Shown here: piece after piece, positions 1-9,404 of the stretch | How the letters are laid out: each line of letters begins with the position of its first letter | How positions within the stretch are numbered: position 1 is the first letter of the stretch | Assembly (NCBI GenBank): GCA_963839645.1 | Contig: CAWIVZ010000008.1 | Location: 744,001-808,000, forward strand | Source of the DNA: PALSA-911 sp963839645 | Lineage (GTDB): Bacteria; Pseudomonadota; Alphaproteobacteria; Acetobacterales; Acetobacteraceae | Direction of reading: 5' to 3' | DNA length: 64,000 bases | Program-made: the position numbers and the translations under genes | Notes under the pieces: generated by a model | Database searches by the model: none | Told to the model about the DNA's origin: nothing | Seen by the model: only the letters and a program-made list of their open reading frames with translations

Positions 1-276
1 ATGGGATGGAAGATGTCTGCGCGCCTGCGACAGATCCGCTGCCGCCCGGGCGCCAGACATGAGGCGCACTCCATGGCCTTGCCCACGCTCCGACCGCCGT
101 TGCTGTGGAACGGTGGGGCTGCGGCGGGTTCCTGAACCGCCGCATTTGTGTGGACCGGCGTGGAAAAAGGACCCCTTTTTGGAGTGCGCCCCTGGGGGTG
201 GACAGAACGGGCGATTTGAATTGACCGTCCTTGCTGGTTTTCCGGAGGCTTCGATTTGTGCGAAGGAGCTTCCACC
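1..276. other. No gene seen; left flank of IS remnant
   Basis: No open frame here has convincing codon use or family similarity. The stretch leads into the IS3-type remnant, and a GAAGGAG ribosome-binding site lies at about 262-268. The sequence around 168-180 (a GGAAAAAGGACCCC motif) resembles ends of some insertion sequences, but no matching inverted partner was found, so the element boundary is not defined. Confidence 0.4.
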
Positions 277-495
277 GTGAGCAAGACCAGAAACAGATTT
301 TCTCCAGAGGTCCGCGAGCGCCCGGTTCGGATGGTTGGTGAGCGCCGAGCTGATTATGGCTCAGAATGGGACCCGATGAACCGGCCCGGCCGAAGCTGCT
401 GGAGCGCGAAGGGAAGGAACTGCGCCGGGCCAACGATATCCTGCGCAAGGCCTCTGCGTATTTTGCGATGGCGGAGCTCGACCGCTGCGATGTGT
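277..495 (+). pseudogene. IS3-family transposase OrfA remnant
   Basis: The frame opens at GTG 277 behind a GAAGGAG ribosome-binding site and starts with SKTRNRFSPEVRER, a typical N-terminus of IS3-family OrfA (helix-turn-helix part). After about 25 residues the match stops. It resumes in a different frame from about 372 with KLLEREGKELRRAND and ILRKASAYFAMAELDR, the leucine-zipper end of OrfA. The middle of the helix-turn-helix domain is therefore deleted and the frame is broken. No OrfB (DDE integrase) follows; a Crp/Fnr gene on the other strand occupies the space. This is a dead fragment. The family call rests on remembered OrfA sequences, not on a search. Confidence 0.75.
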
Positions 496-590
496 CTCAA
501 ACAACCGTGGAGCGGGAGATCTCCCACTATTCAGAGAGCGGCAGCGTATTTGGTGGTCCGGGTCAGGCATCGGTCATCACGGGCCGCTAC

Positions 591-1286
591 TTAGTCGCTC
601 AACATGGTCCTCAATACGTTTGGCGCCAAGACACGGATGCGACGATACGACAGCTCCAGATGGCCGGCCTTTTCTAACCTGCGCAGCAGCGTGTTCAAGG
701 TGGTTCTGGCGACATTTGCCAGGGCGGCAATATCCTCCTGGCTTAGATCGACTTCGACCAGGGACGATCCATGGGGCGCAGGTTGCTGGCCGCCTCCCAA
801 ACGCAGCAGTACCGCGATGCAGCGCTTGATTGGGTCACGGATCATCAGGTCGTCGTAGGCTCCGATAGCCAAATCGAGATGACCGACGGTTGCAATAGCA
901 AAAAGGCGCCAGGCGGCCGGGTCCTGACCGACGATTTCCTGGATCGCGTGTAAGGGGAGATGCAGAAGGGCCGTTTCGCGTGTGGCGGTCAGCCCTACCC
1001 GGCGTGACTGGCCCGTGATGGCGGCGGCCTCTCCGAACCAGGATCCAGGCCTCGCAAAATGCGCCACGTAAGGTCCCTGCTTGCCGGGAGACACAGATAT
1101 GGCGACGCCGCCAGATACCATGCCAAACATGCCGCCCGGCGGATCGCCGATGGAATAAACAGGCTCCCCCGGCGCGAAGCGCTGCGAGCGGCACCGGTCG
1201 AGCACGCTGGCCTGGAACGCCGGCGGCATCTGGCTGAGCCAACCTTGCCGCAGCACGATGTCGTGCGTCAGGTTTGTATGCTGCAA
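591..1286 (-). CDS. Crp/Fnr-family transcriptional regulator
   Basis: A 231-residue protein with an N-terminal cyclic-nucleotide-binding-type beta-roll (about residues 20-130, with GSWFGEAAAITG as the conserved loop) and a C-terminal winged helix-turn-helix (about 155-225, with LSQEDIAALANVARTTLNTLL as the recognition helices, split here as LSQEDIAALANV and ARTTLNTLL). No N-terminal Cys cluster of the Fnr type is present, so an iron-sulfur oxygen sensor is unlikely. The start is TTG 1286: an in-frame stop lies directly upstream and GGAGG sits at 1292-1296. It is divergent from the sulfatase genes, and a perfect palindrome lies 12 bases upstream of its start, which suggests autoregulation and control of the sulfatases (inference). 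The effector is unknown. Confidence 0.9.
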   Translation of the reverse strand: MQHTNLTHDIVLRQGWLSQMPPAFQASVLDRCRSQRFAPGEPVYSIGDPPGGMFGMVSGGVAISVSPGKQGPYVAHFARPGSWFGEAAAITGQSRRVGLTATRETALLHLPLHAIQEIVGQDPAAWRLFAIATVGHLDLAIGAYDDLMIRDPIKRCIAVLLRLGGGQQPAPHGSSLVEVDLSQEDIAALANVARTTLNTLLRRLEKAGHLELSYRRIRVLAPNVLRTMLSD

Positions 1287-1297
1287 TCACGCCTCCA

Positions 1298-1317
1298 ATT
1301 GTCCGCCGATGGACAAT
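1298..1317. promoter_or_regulatory. Perfect palindrome, probable Crp/Fnr operator 1
   Basis: The site reads ATTGTCC-N6-GGACAAT, a perfect 7-6-7 dyad, the geometry of Crp/Fnr-family operators (half-sites separated by six bases). It lies just upstream of the TTG start of the divergent regulator, overlapping its ribosome-binding region, where binding would repress. Confidence 0.7.
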
Positions 1318-1337
1318 ATGGCTGTTCCGATCCATCT

Positions 1338-1344
1338 GGACAAT
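1338..1344 (+). promoter_or_regulatory. Operator half-site
   Basis: A lone GGACAAT half-site identical to those in the two full palindromes. The expected partner half at 1325-1331 does not match. It is embedded in a CCGATC...GATCGG inverted repeat (1327-1350). It may be a weak accessory site or chance. Confidence 0.35.
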
Positions 1345-1436
1345 GATCGGCGACGGCAACCTCCTGGCCAGCAGACAGCGGTATCCGCCAGTGGATCGCC
1401 GTCCATAATTCGGCCGGAACGATAGTTTTCGTCTAA

Positions 1437-1456
1437 ATTGACCACCGATGGACAAT
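1437..1456. promoter_or_regulatory. Near-perfect palindrome, probable operator 2
   Basis: The site reads ATTGACC-N6-GGACAAT, one mismatch from the perfect palindrome at 1298-1317, and it shares the CCGATGGACAAT half with it. It lies about 85 bases upstream of the first sulfatase start, a position suited to activation of that promoter by a Crp/Fnr-type protein (inference). Confidence 0.65.
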
Positions 1457-1540
1457 TCCGGGTCGCAGCGTGGGTTATATGAACCTCTGTAACAAGGCCG
1501 GCAGAAGCAGCATGCCAGTCTGCCTGGAGTGGAAATACAC

Positions 1541-3947
1541 ATGAAATGGATCGTGGTGGGACGATGGCCATTGGCCGGTGCAAGGCCGACTGGGCTCATC
1601 GGCGTACTTGTCGCGACCATCTTCGCCTTCCTGGTGTCTGCCGCGCCTGCCTACGCCGCAGGTCCGGTCGACGGCGCCATCCTGCCATTTCCGCCAACCC
1701 CCTCGGCCAGCGTCGCCGGACCGACCTTGCAGGAATCGACGCATCAACGGCGCGGGGAGCCAGATCGTCTGCAGAAAGGCGCGCCGAACATCCTGATCAT
1801 CCTGCTCGATGACGTCGGCTACGGTCTGCCTGACACGTTCGGCGGCGAAGTCCACACGCCGACACTGACGCGGCTCGCGCAGGACGGCATCAGCTACAGC
1901 GCATTCCACACCACGTCGATCTGCTCGCCCACGCGTGCCGCGCTGCTGACGGGCCGCAACCACCAGCGCGCCGGCTCCGGCACCATCGCCGAGCGGGCGG
2001 TCGACTGGGACGGCTATGTCGGCGTGATCCCGAAAACCTCCGCGACCGTCGCCGAAGTGCTGCACGAGTATGGCTACAACACCGCCGCGTTCGGAAAGTG
2101 GCACAACACGCCCACCCAGGAAACTACGGCGATGGGCCCTTTCGACGCGCTGGCCGACCGGATACGGTTTCGATTATTTCTATGGCTTCATGGCTGGTGA
2201 AACCTCCCAGTGGGAGCCGCGGCTGTTCGAAAACACCACCCCGATCGAACCGCCGCACGACCCGCGCTACCACCTCAGCGAAGACCTGGCCAACAAGGCC
2301 ATCGCCTGGATCCGCCAGCACCAGGCGTTTTCGCCGGACAAGCCGTTCCTGATGTACTGGGCGCCTGGTGCCGGCCACGGCCCGCACCAGATCTTCAAGG
2401 AATGGGCCGACAAATATAAGGGCAAGTTTGACGACGGCTGGGATGCCTACCGCCAGCGCGTCTATCAGCGGCAGAAATCCATGGGCTGGATCCCCCAGGA
2501 TGCGAAACTGACATCGCGCGACCCGACGCTAGCCGGCTGGGACGACATTCCCGAAGCCGAACGGCCCTTCCAACGCCGCCTGATGGAGGTTTTTGCCGGC
2601 TTCGTCGAACACGTCGACGTGCAGGCCGGCAAGCTGATCGACGAACTTGACCGCCAGGGCCTGAGCGACAACACCCTGGTCTTCTACATCTTCGGCGACA
2701 ACGGATCGAGCGCCGAAGGCCAGAACGGCTCGATCAGCGAATTGCTGGCGCAGAACCAGATCCCGAACACGGTCCAGCAGCAAATTGCCGCTCTCGACAG
2801 ATTGGGCGGCCTCGATGCGCTCGGCGGTCCGAAGGTCGACAATATGTACCACGCCGGCTGGGCCTGGGCCGGCGACACGCCGTATCGCTACACCAAGTTG
2901 GTAGCCGCCTATTTCGGTGGCACCCGCAATCCGCTGGTGATCTCCTGGCCGAAGACCATCCACCCCGACAAGACGCCGCACCGGCAGTTCCACCACGTCA
3001 ACGATATTGCGCCGACGATCTACGACATTCTCGGCATCACGCCGCCGAAGATCGTCAACGGCCAGGCCCAGGACCCGATCGACGGCGTCAGCATGGTCTA
3101 TTCGTTCGCCGACGCGGCTGCCCCTGGCCGGAAGACCGTGCAGTATTTCGAGAACAACGGCAGCCGAGCGATCTACAGCGACGGCTGGATCGCCTCCGCC
3201 TTCGGCCCGCTGATCCCCTGGCAGGCCGGCGGCTCCGACCTGACGAAATGGGATGCGCGGACGGATCATTGGGAACTGTTCGATCTGCACCACGACGATA
3301 CCCAGGCCGTCGATCTCGGCCCAGAGCAGCCGGCCCGGCTGGAGGCGATGAAGGCGTTGTTCCTGGAACAGGCAAAGGACAACAAGGTGTTCCCGGTCGG
3401 CGGCGGCCTATGGACACGTCTGCATCCGGAGGACCGGATCAAGAGCCCCTACACGAAGTGGCACCTGGACGGCGACACAACGCGGTTTCCGGAATTCGCC
3501 GCACCTGGCCTCGGGCGCGAAAGCAACCATGTCGTCATCGACCTCGAAGCCGGTCCAAACGCCTCTGGAGTCCTGTATGCACTCGGCGGCGCCGGCGGCG
3601 GTCTCGCGCTTTATCTGGACCAGGGCCAACTCGTCTATGAGTACAACATGATGATCATCGAGCGGTACATCGCACGCGCGCCGGACAGGCTGGCGGCAGG
3701 TAAGCACCGGATCGAGGTGGACACCACGATCGCGCACCCCGGCGGCGCCGCGGATGTCGTGCTGTCGGTGGACGGCAAGGACGTCGCCCACACGATTGTG
3801 AAGCGTACCGTCGCCGGCGCCTTCACCGCCAGCGAAACGCTGGATGTCGGCGCCGATCTCGGCTCGCCCGTTTCGCTCGACTATTTCGACCGCCGGCCTT
3901 TCCGTTTCGACGGCAAGATCGTCGCGGTTGATGTTTCGTTGAAGTAG
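1541..3947 (+). CDS. Type I sulfatase 1, exported (frame broken)
   Basis: A predicted exported sulfate-ester hydrolase of about 801 residues once one extra base near 2144-2150 is removed. ATG 1541 is preferred over GTG 1529 because GGAGTGG at 1526-1532 is well spaced from it. A signal peptide ends near AYA-A (residue 40). The alkaline-phosphatase-like core shows the metal-binding LLDD at 88-91 and the formylglycine motif CSPTR with Cys128. The long C-terminal part carries a PVGGGLW region and a beta-rich extension, as in large arylsulfatases. The break joins GPFD to RWPTGYGFDYFYG. First gene of a three-sulfatase run, downstream of the palindromic operators. The substrate is not evident, and no formylglycine-generating enzyme lies in the window. 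Confidence 0.85.
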
Positions 3948-3986
3948 GCCGATGAAGACGCAGCTTATCCACAGAAGAGACCAATC

Positions 3987-5561
3987 ATGAAACGTTTTCT
4001 GCTTGGCTGCCTGCTGGGCTGTGCAGCCATTGCCGCATCGTTGCCAGCGGCCCGCGCCCAGTCGGAAAAACCGAATATCGTCATCATCTGGGGCGACGAT
4101 ATCGGCCAGTCCAATCTCAGCGCCTACACCAACGGGCTTATGGGCTACCGCACGCCGAATATCGACAGCGTCGCTCAGGAAGGCGTGCTCTTCACCGACT
4201 ATTACGGCGAACAGAGCTGCACGGCCGGCCGCTCGGCCTTCATCACCGGCCAGAGCGTGTTCCGCACCGGCCTCAGCAAGGTCGGCCTGCCAGGAGCCGA
4301 TCTCGGCCTGCGCAAGGAAGACCCGACCATCGCCGAACTGCTGAAGGCCCAGGGTTACGCGACCGGCCAGTTCGGCAAGAACCATCTCGGCGACAAGGAC
4401 GAGATGCTGCCGACCGCGCACGGCTTCGATGAGTTCTATGGCAACCTATACCATCTGAACGCCGAGGAGGAGCCGGAGCTGCCGGACTATCCGAAGCCCA
4501 ACGATCCGGAATTCCCCAATTTCCGCAAGAATTTCGGCCCCCGTGGCGTACTGCACAGCTTCGCCAATCCCGACGGCACCCAGCGGATCGAGGACACCGG
4601 CCCGCTGACCAAGAAGCGGATGGAAACCATCGATGACGACATCGCCGCCCGCTCGGCGGCGTTTCTCGAACAACAGGTGAAGGCCAAGAAGCCGGTGTTC
4701 CTGTGGGTGAACTTCACCCATATGCATTTCCGCACCCACACCAAGCCCGAAAGCCTGGGCCAGTCGGGTCGCTGGATGGGCCCTTACGCCGACACCATGA
4801 TCGACCACGACAAGAATGTCGGCACCGTGCTTGCCAAGTTGAAGGAACTTGGCATCGAGAACAACACGATCGTGATGTATTCGACCGACAACGGTCCGCA
4901 CATGAACTCCTGGCCGGACGCGGCGATGACGCCGTTCCGCAACGAGAAGAACTCGAACTGGGAGGGCGCCTACCGGGTGCCGGCAATGGTCAGTTGGCCG
5001 GGCCATATCAAGCCGGGAAGCGTATCGAACGGGATCATCTCGCATCTCGACTGGATGCCGACCCTGCTGGCCGCGGCCGGCGTGCCGGACATCAAGGAAA
5101 AGCTGCTGGCCGGCTACAAGGTTGGCGACAGGACCTTCAAGGTGCATCTCGACGGCTACAACATGCTGCCGTATCTGACCGGCGCGGACGCCAAGGACCC
5201 ACGGAAAGAGTTCTTCTATTTCTCCGACGACGGCGACCTGACCGGTCTGCGCTACGACAACTGGAAGTTCGTCTTCCTGGAGCAGCGGGCACAGGGAACG
5301 CTGCAGGTCTGGGCAGAGCCGTTCACCCACCTCCGGGTGCCGATGATCTTCAACCTCCGGCTCGATCCCTATGAGCGCGCCAGCATTACGTCCAACACCT
5401 ATTACGACTGGCTGCTGGACCATGCCTTTATGCTGGTTCCGGCCCAGGCGTATGTCGGCCAGTTCCTTGCGACGTTCAAGGAGTTTCCGCCCCGTCAGAA
5501 GGCCGCGAGCTTTTCGTTGGATCAGGTGATGGAAAAACTGCAGCAACCGAGCGGGGATTGA
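3987..5561 (+). CDS. Type I sulfatase 2, exported
   Basis: An intact 524-residue sulfatase. A signal peptide (residues 1-24, cleavage after ARA) precedes NIVIIWGDD, the N-terminal metal site (D37, D38). The formylglycine motif is CTAGR with Cys78, which fits C-x-[AP]-x-R. The C-terminal metal-binding STDNG lies near residue 305. It starts 39 bases after sulfatase 1 and ends six bases before the start of sulfatase 3, so the three are likely one transcript. Proteins of this shape are annotated as arylsulfatases; aryl, alkyl or carbohydrate sulfate cannot be told apart from sequence alone. Confidence 0.9.
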   Translation: MKRFLLGCLLGCAAIAASLPAARAQSEKPNIVIIWGDDIGQSNLSAYTNGLMGYRTPNIDSVAQEGVLFTDYYGEQSCTAGRSAFITGQSVFRTGLSKVGLPGADLGLRKEDPTIAELLKAQGYATGQFGKNHLGDKDEMLPTAHGFDEFYGNLYHLNAEEEPELPDYPKPNDPEFPNFRKNFGPRGVLHSFANPDGTQRIEDTGPLTKKRMETIDDDIAARSAAFLEQQVKAKKPVFLWVNFTHMHFRTHTKPESLGQSGRWMGPYADTMIDHDKNVGTVLAKLKELGIENNTIVMYSTDNGPHMNSWPDAAMTPFRNEKNSNWEGAYRVPAMVSWPGHIKPGSVSNGIISHLDWMPTLLAAAGVPDIKEKLLAGYKVGDRTFKVHLDGYNMLPYLTGADAKDPRKEFFYFSDDGDLTGLRYDNWKFVFLEQRAQGTLQVWAEPFTHLRVPMIFNLRLDPYERASITSNTYYDWLLDHAFMLVPAQAYVGQFLATFKEFPPRQKAASFSLDQVMEKLQQPSGD

Positions 5562-5566
5562 CCTTC

Positions 5567-7063
5567 ATGATTGGCAAGATCGCCGTACTCGGCCTGGCAC
5601 TGCTCGGTGCGGCGGTCTTTCCGGTTGTGGCGCGTGCGGATGCGCCGAGACCCAACATCGTCTTCATCATGGCCGACGATCTCGGCAACGCCGACCTCGG
5701 CTATCGCGGCGGCGAGATCAAGACACCGAACATCGACAAGCTGGCCAATGACGGTGTTCGCCTCGAATCCTTCTACGGCGAACCGGTCTGCACGCCGTCC
5801 CGGGCGGCATTGATGACCGGGCGCTATCCGATGCGCTACGGCCTGCAGACACTGGTGATCTTCCCCAGCCACACCTACGGGCTGGCGCTCGATGAACGCA
5901 CGCTCCCACAGGCGCTGAAGGATGCCGGCTATCGCACGATGATGACCGGCAAATGGCATCTCGGCCACGCCGACCGCAAATACTGGCCACAGAACCGCGG
6001 CTTCGATTATTTCTATGGCAACGTCATGGGCGAGGTGGATTATTTCACCCGTGAGCGCGGCGGCGTGATCGACTGGCAGCGCAACGGCAAATTCCTGAAA
6101 GAGCCTGGCTACTACATGACGCTGATCGGCAACGAGGCGGTCAAGCTGATCGGCGAGCAGGATGGCAAGAAGCCGTTCTTCCTGTATTTCGCGTCGCTGG
6201 CTCCGCATGCGCCATATCAGGCGCCGGCCGAGTACAAGAACCTCTATCCGAACATCAAGGACAAGAACCGCCAGGCCTATGCCGGCATGATCTCCTCGCT
6301 CGATCATGAAATCGGCCGCATCGTGGCGGAACTGGAAAAGAAACATCTGCGCGACAACACGATCATCCTGTTCGCCAGCGACAACGGCGGCGCGACCAGC
6401 GGATTGTTCGCCAGTGGCTCCAAAAGCAAGGAGGAGCGGGACAGCGAGGAGGGCGGCATCGAACAGGGCGCCAAGGCGCCCGCCGTCAACACGCCCTTTC
6501 GCGGCGGCAAGGGCAGCTTGTACGAAGGCGGCGTGCGCGTACCGGCCTTCGTGAATTGGCCCGGTCACCTGAAGCCAGGTGTGGTGACCGAGCCACTGGA
6601 CATGGCGGACGTCATGCCGACTCTGCTGGCGCTGTCTGGCGGCCGGGCCAGCGCGGATCACCCGATGGACGGCAAGGATTTCTGGCCCACCATCGCCGAC
6701 GGCAAGCCCTCGCCGCATGACGATATCCTGATCAACGTCGAGGCCTTTCGCGGCGCAATTCGGAAGGGCAACTGGAAACTGATCAAGATCGCGCTGCTGC
6801 CTGGCAGAACGGAACTGTTCGACCTCGCCGCCGACCCCGGCGAGACCACCAACGTCGCCGAGCAGCATCCGGATGTGGCTGGAGAACTGGAAGCGCGGCT
6901 GCTGTCCTATGCGCGCGAACAGAAGCCGAGCCTGTGGATCAAGGCGCAGCCCGCTTTCGTCGGCACGCAGGGCCATACGATTCTCGATCCTGACTTCGAC
7001 ATCGACGACGGCGGCCTGCCGCACGAACGGCCCGGAATTCCTCAGCCGAAACGGCTCCAGTGA
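5567..7063 (+). CDS. Type I sulfatase 3, exported
   Basis: A 498-residue sulfatase with a signal peptide ending at VARA (residue 24), metal residues in MADD (36-38), formylglycine motif CTPSR with Cys75, and the C-terminal ASDNGG metal site near residue 273. ATG 5567 is chosen over TTG 5558 because TTG overlaps the previous stop and a GGGG run lies about 11 bases ahead of the ATG. It is the last intact member of the cluster and is followed directly by a decayed Gly/Pro-rich frame. Its resemblance to N-acetylgalactosamine-sulfatase-like arylsulfatases is general and does not fix the substrate. Confidence 0.9.
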   Translation: MIGKIAVLGLALLGAAVFPVVARADAPRPNIVFIMADDLGNADLGYRGGEIKTPNIDKLANDGVRLESFYGEPVCTPSRAALMTGRYPMRYGLQTLVIFPSHTYGLALDERTLPQALKDAGYRTMMTGKWHLGHADRKYWPQNRGFDYFYGNVMGEVDYFTRERGGVIDWQRNGKFLKEPGYYMTLIGNEAVKLIGEQDGKKPFFLYFASLAPHAPYQAPAEYKNLYPNIKDKNRQAYAGMISSLDHEIGRIVAELEKKHLRDNTIILFASDNGGATSGLFASGSKSKEERDSEEGGIEQGAKAPAVNTPFRGGKGSLYEGGVRVPAFVNWPGHLKPGVVTEPLDMADVMPTLLALSGGRASADHPMDGKDFWPTIADGKPSPHDDILINVEAFRGAIRKGNWKLIKIALLPGRTELFDLAADPGETTNVAEQHPDVAGELEARLLSYAREQKPSLWIKAQPAFVGTQGHTILDPDFDIDDGGLPHERPGIPQPKRLQ

Positions 7064-7465
7064 AACCAATCGCGGGTGGGCCCGGTGGTGCCGGGCGGCC
7101 AATCCGTCCGCCGAGCGGCGGCCCGGTCGGCGCACCCCGCAGCGCCAGCCGTATACCCGCCGGTGCCATCGGCCGGCCCAGTGTCAAGGTGCCGGCCAAT
7201 GCGGTTGATCGTCCCAGGCGTCCAGTTCAGGCCGGACCAGGGGTCGGCGACCGCCCGAGCCTGCCCGGCAACGCTGGTGGCAACGGGGGCGGCAACCATC
7301 CCAAACTGCCAGGTGGTCCGAGTGCTCGGGCTGCCGCTCCCCAATCTGCCATCGGGCGGCGGCAACCGTCCGTCGGTCCCAGGCGGAGGAGTGCCCACCT
7401 GCCGCAGCCGCGAACCGGGGTGGAGATCGAGCCCCCATCCGCATCCAAGCGAGCGCGGCGAATGA
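7060..7465 (+). pseudogene. Decayed Gly/Pro-rich repeat protein
   Basis: A low-complexity frame opens at GTG 7060, overlapping the sulfatase 3 stop. It shows short repeats of the type GNRPSLPG: frame 1 reads GVGDRPSLPGNAGGNGGGN, then after about 7320-7350 the repeat style continues one frame over as NLPSGGGNRPSVPGGG and runs to a stop near 7465. The repeats crossing a frame change show an eroded or mis-sequenced gene for a Gly-Asn-Arg-Pro repeat protein. No signal peptide is visible. Function unknown; its position suggests it belonged to the sulfatase unit. Confidence 0.5.
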
Positions 7466-7547
7466 CGGCTGAATTTATTAACGCAGGACGTCAGAACCCT
7501 CCATTATATATAATAGAGGGCACAGAACCCGGGGGATGGAGGAGGCA

Positions 7548-7895
7548 ATGCCGACGACCCTGCATGATCGCGAGCAAGGCTTCGAGGCGCAGTTCGCGCA
7601 CGAGGAGGAGTTGCGGTTCCTGGTGACCGCGCGCCGTGACAAGCTGTTCGCCAAATGGGCGGCGGCCAAAATCGGGGTTTTCGAAGTGACCGCAGAAGAC
7701 CTGACAGATGCGGTGCTGGCGATTGCCGGCGGCGCCGGCCATGACCAGGCGGTGCTGAATTGCGTTGCAGGGGCGTTCCTGGCCTGCGGCGAACGGCCGC
7801 CGGAGGGGGAGATGGCGGCGGCGCTGGAGCTTTGCGGTCAACGGGCGCGGAGAGAGTTGATGCAGGCGCCGGCAGATCCGTCGGGAGCGCAATAG
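7548..7895 (+). CDS. DUF1476 protein, F1-ATPase zeta-type inhibitor
   Basis: A 115-residue protein of the DUF1476 family. The signature DREQGFEAQFAHEEEL is followed by RFLVTARRDKLFAKWAA. In alphaproteobacteria this family is the zeta subunit that binds F1 and blocks ATP hydrolysis. The N-terminal segment is the inhibitory helix and the rest a four-helix bundle. ATG 7548 is preferred to ATG 7536 because GGAGGAGG lies directly before it. It stands alone and converges with the cytidine deaminase gene. An AT-rich TTATATATAA stretch at about 7503-7512 may be part of its promoter. Confidence 0.88.
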   Translation: MPTTLHDREQGFEAQFAHEEELRFLVTARRDKLFAKWAAAKIGVFEVTAEDLTDAVLAIAGGAGHDQAVLNCVAGAFLACGERPPEGEMAAALELCGQRARRELMQAPADPSGAQ

Positions 7896-7930
7896 GCGCG
7901 AGACACGATGCCTGGAGGGTCTTTCCCTTC

Positions 7931-8335
7931 CTACCGCCGATACGGCAACGGCAGCAGCCCGCGAACCGGCAGCTTCACCAGCCCCTCTGGCGCGCGCAGG
8001 ATCACCTGCGCATCCGGGCTGTAATCCACCATCATTTCCCGGCACGCGCCGCAGGGCGCCACCACCGCCAGTTCGCGGTCGGTTTCCTCGGGCTTCGGGT
8101 GGCGCACCGCCACGGCGGTCGCGATCGTGCCGTCGCCTTCCAGCACCGCGCGGCCGAATGCCACCGCCTCGGCGCAGATCGACAGACGGCCGACCGTCGC
8201 GCCGATGTGCACGCCGGTCCAGATCCGGCCGTCCTTGCCGCGAATGGCGGCCGCGACGGTGTGCCAGTGGGGACGATAATGCCGCGCCAACACGTCGTTG
8301 GCCGCGGCGATCAGTTCGTGATCGGCGTCGGACAA
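7931..8335 (-). CDS. Cytidine deaminase-family protein
   Basis: A 134-residue zinc-dependent deaminase fold. The zinc and catalytic residues are in CAEA (Cys54, Glu56) and PCGACRE (Cys95, Cys98), the CDA/blasticidin-deaminase pattern. It probably converts cytidine or deoxycytidine to uridine, but small CDA homologues include blasticidin S deaminase and others, so substrate is uncertain. It lies 22 bases downstream of recA in the same direction and may be co-transcribed with it. Confidence 0.85.
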   Translation of the reverse strand: MSDADHELIAAANDVLARHYRPHWHTVAAAIRGKDGRIWTGVHIGATVGRLSICAEAVAFGRAVLEGDGTIATAVAVRHPKPEETDRELAVVAPCGACREMMVDYSPDAQVILRAPEGLVKLPVRGLLPLPYRR

Positions 8336-8357
8336 TATGCCGCCGACCGGGGAAAAA

Positions 8358-9404
8358 TCATTCAGCCGCCTCGGCCTCCTCGCCTTCCTCGATGCTCGAC
8401 AGCATGGTGTTCGCCACCACGCCAGCCTGATCGCGCACCTTCTTCTCGATCGAGAGTGCCATATCCTTGTGATCGCGCAAGAACTGCTTGGCGTTCTCCC
8501 GGCCCTGGCCGATGCGGGTGCTGTCGTAGCTGAACCAGGCGCCGGATTTTTCCACCACGCCAGCCTTGACGCCGAGATCGATCAGTTCGCCCACCTTGCT
8601 GATGCCTTCGCCATACATGATGTCGAACTCCACCTGGCGGAAGGGCGGTGCGAGCTTGTTCTTCACCACCTTCACCCGGGTCTGGTTGCCGACCATCTCC
8701 TCGCGATCCTTGATCTGGCCGATGCGGCGGATCTCCAGCCGGACGGAGGCGTAGAACTTCAACGCGTTGCCGCCCGTTGTTGTCTCGGGGTTGCCGAACA
8801 TCACGCCGATCTTCATGCGGATCTGGTTGAGGAAGATCAGCATGGTCTTGCTGCGCGACACGCTGCCGGTGATCTTGCGCAGGGCCTGGCTCATGAGCCT
8901 GGCGTGCAGGCCCATGTGGCTGTCGCCCATCTCGCCTTCCAGCTCTGCACGCGGCACCAGGGCGGCGACGCTATCCACCACCAGCACGTCGATCGCACCG
9001 GAACGCACCAGGGTATCGGCGATCTCCAGCGCCTGCTCGCCGGCGTCGGGCTGGCTGATCAGCAGATTGTCCACGTCCACGCCCAGCTTGCGGGCATAGA
9101 TCGGGTCCAGCGCGTGCTCGGCATCGATGAAGGCGCAGGTGCCGCCCAGGCGCTGCGCCTCGGCGATCGCATGCAGCGCCAGCGTGGTCTTGCCGGAGCT
9201 CTCCGGGCCGTAGATCTCCACGATCCGTCCGCGCGGCAACCCGCCAATGCCCAGCGCCAAATCAAGCCCCAGGGAGCCCGACGGGATCACCTCATGCTGC
9301 TCGTCTCCGGCCCGCGCACCCATGCGCATGATCGAGCCCTTGCCGAAAGCCCGCTCGATCTGGGAGAGAGCGGCGTCGAGCGCTTTGTTCTTTTCCATTG
9401 TCAT
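8358..9404 (-). CDS. recA: RecA recombinase
   Basis: A full-length 348-residue RecA. The N-terminal helix (KNKALDAALSQIERAFGKGS) precedes the ATPase core with Walker A GPESSGKTT (66-74) and Walker B VLVVDSVAAL. The LNQIRMKIGVMFGNPETTTGG DNA-binding loop region is present (given here as LNQIRMKIGVMF and GNPETTTGG). RecA polymerises on single-stranded DNA, drives strand exchange and activates LexA self-cleavage. ATG 9404 and ATG 9398 both fit the ribosome-binding stretch GGACGGGGA. The gene has a long upstream gap to cckA holding a LexA-type box. Confidence 0.98.
   Translation of the reverse strand: MTMEKNKALDAALSQIERAFGKGSIMRMGARAGDEQHEVIPSGSLGLDLALGIGGLPRGRIVEIYGPESSGKTTLALHAIAEAQRLGGTCAFIDAEHALDPIYARKLGVDVDNLLISQPDAGEQALEIADTLVRSGAIDVLVVDSVAALVPRAELEGEMGDSHMGLHARLMSQALRKITGSVSRSKTMLIFLNQIRMKIGVMFGNPETTTGGNALKFYASVRLEIRRIGQIKDREEMVGNQTRVKVVKNKLAPPFRQVEFDIMYGEGISKVGELIDLGVKAGVVEKSGAWFSYDSTRIGQGRENAKQFLRDHKDMALSIEKKVRDQAGVVANTMLSSIEEGEEAEAAE

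Noticed and set aside
59..280. 73-residue frame at the left end
   Set aside because: Arg/Pro/Cys-rich composition typical of random GC-rich sequence, with no start signal.
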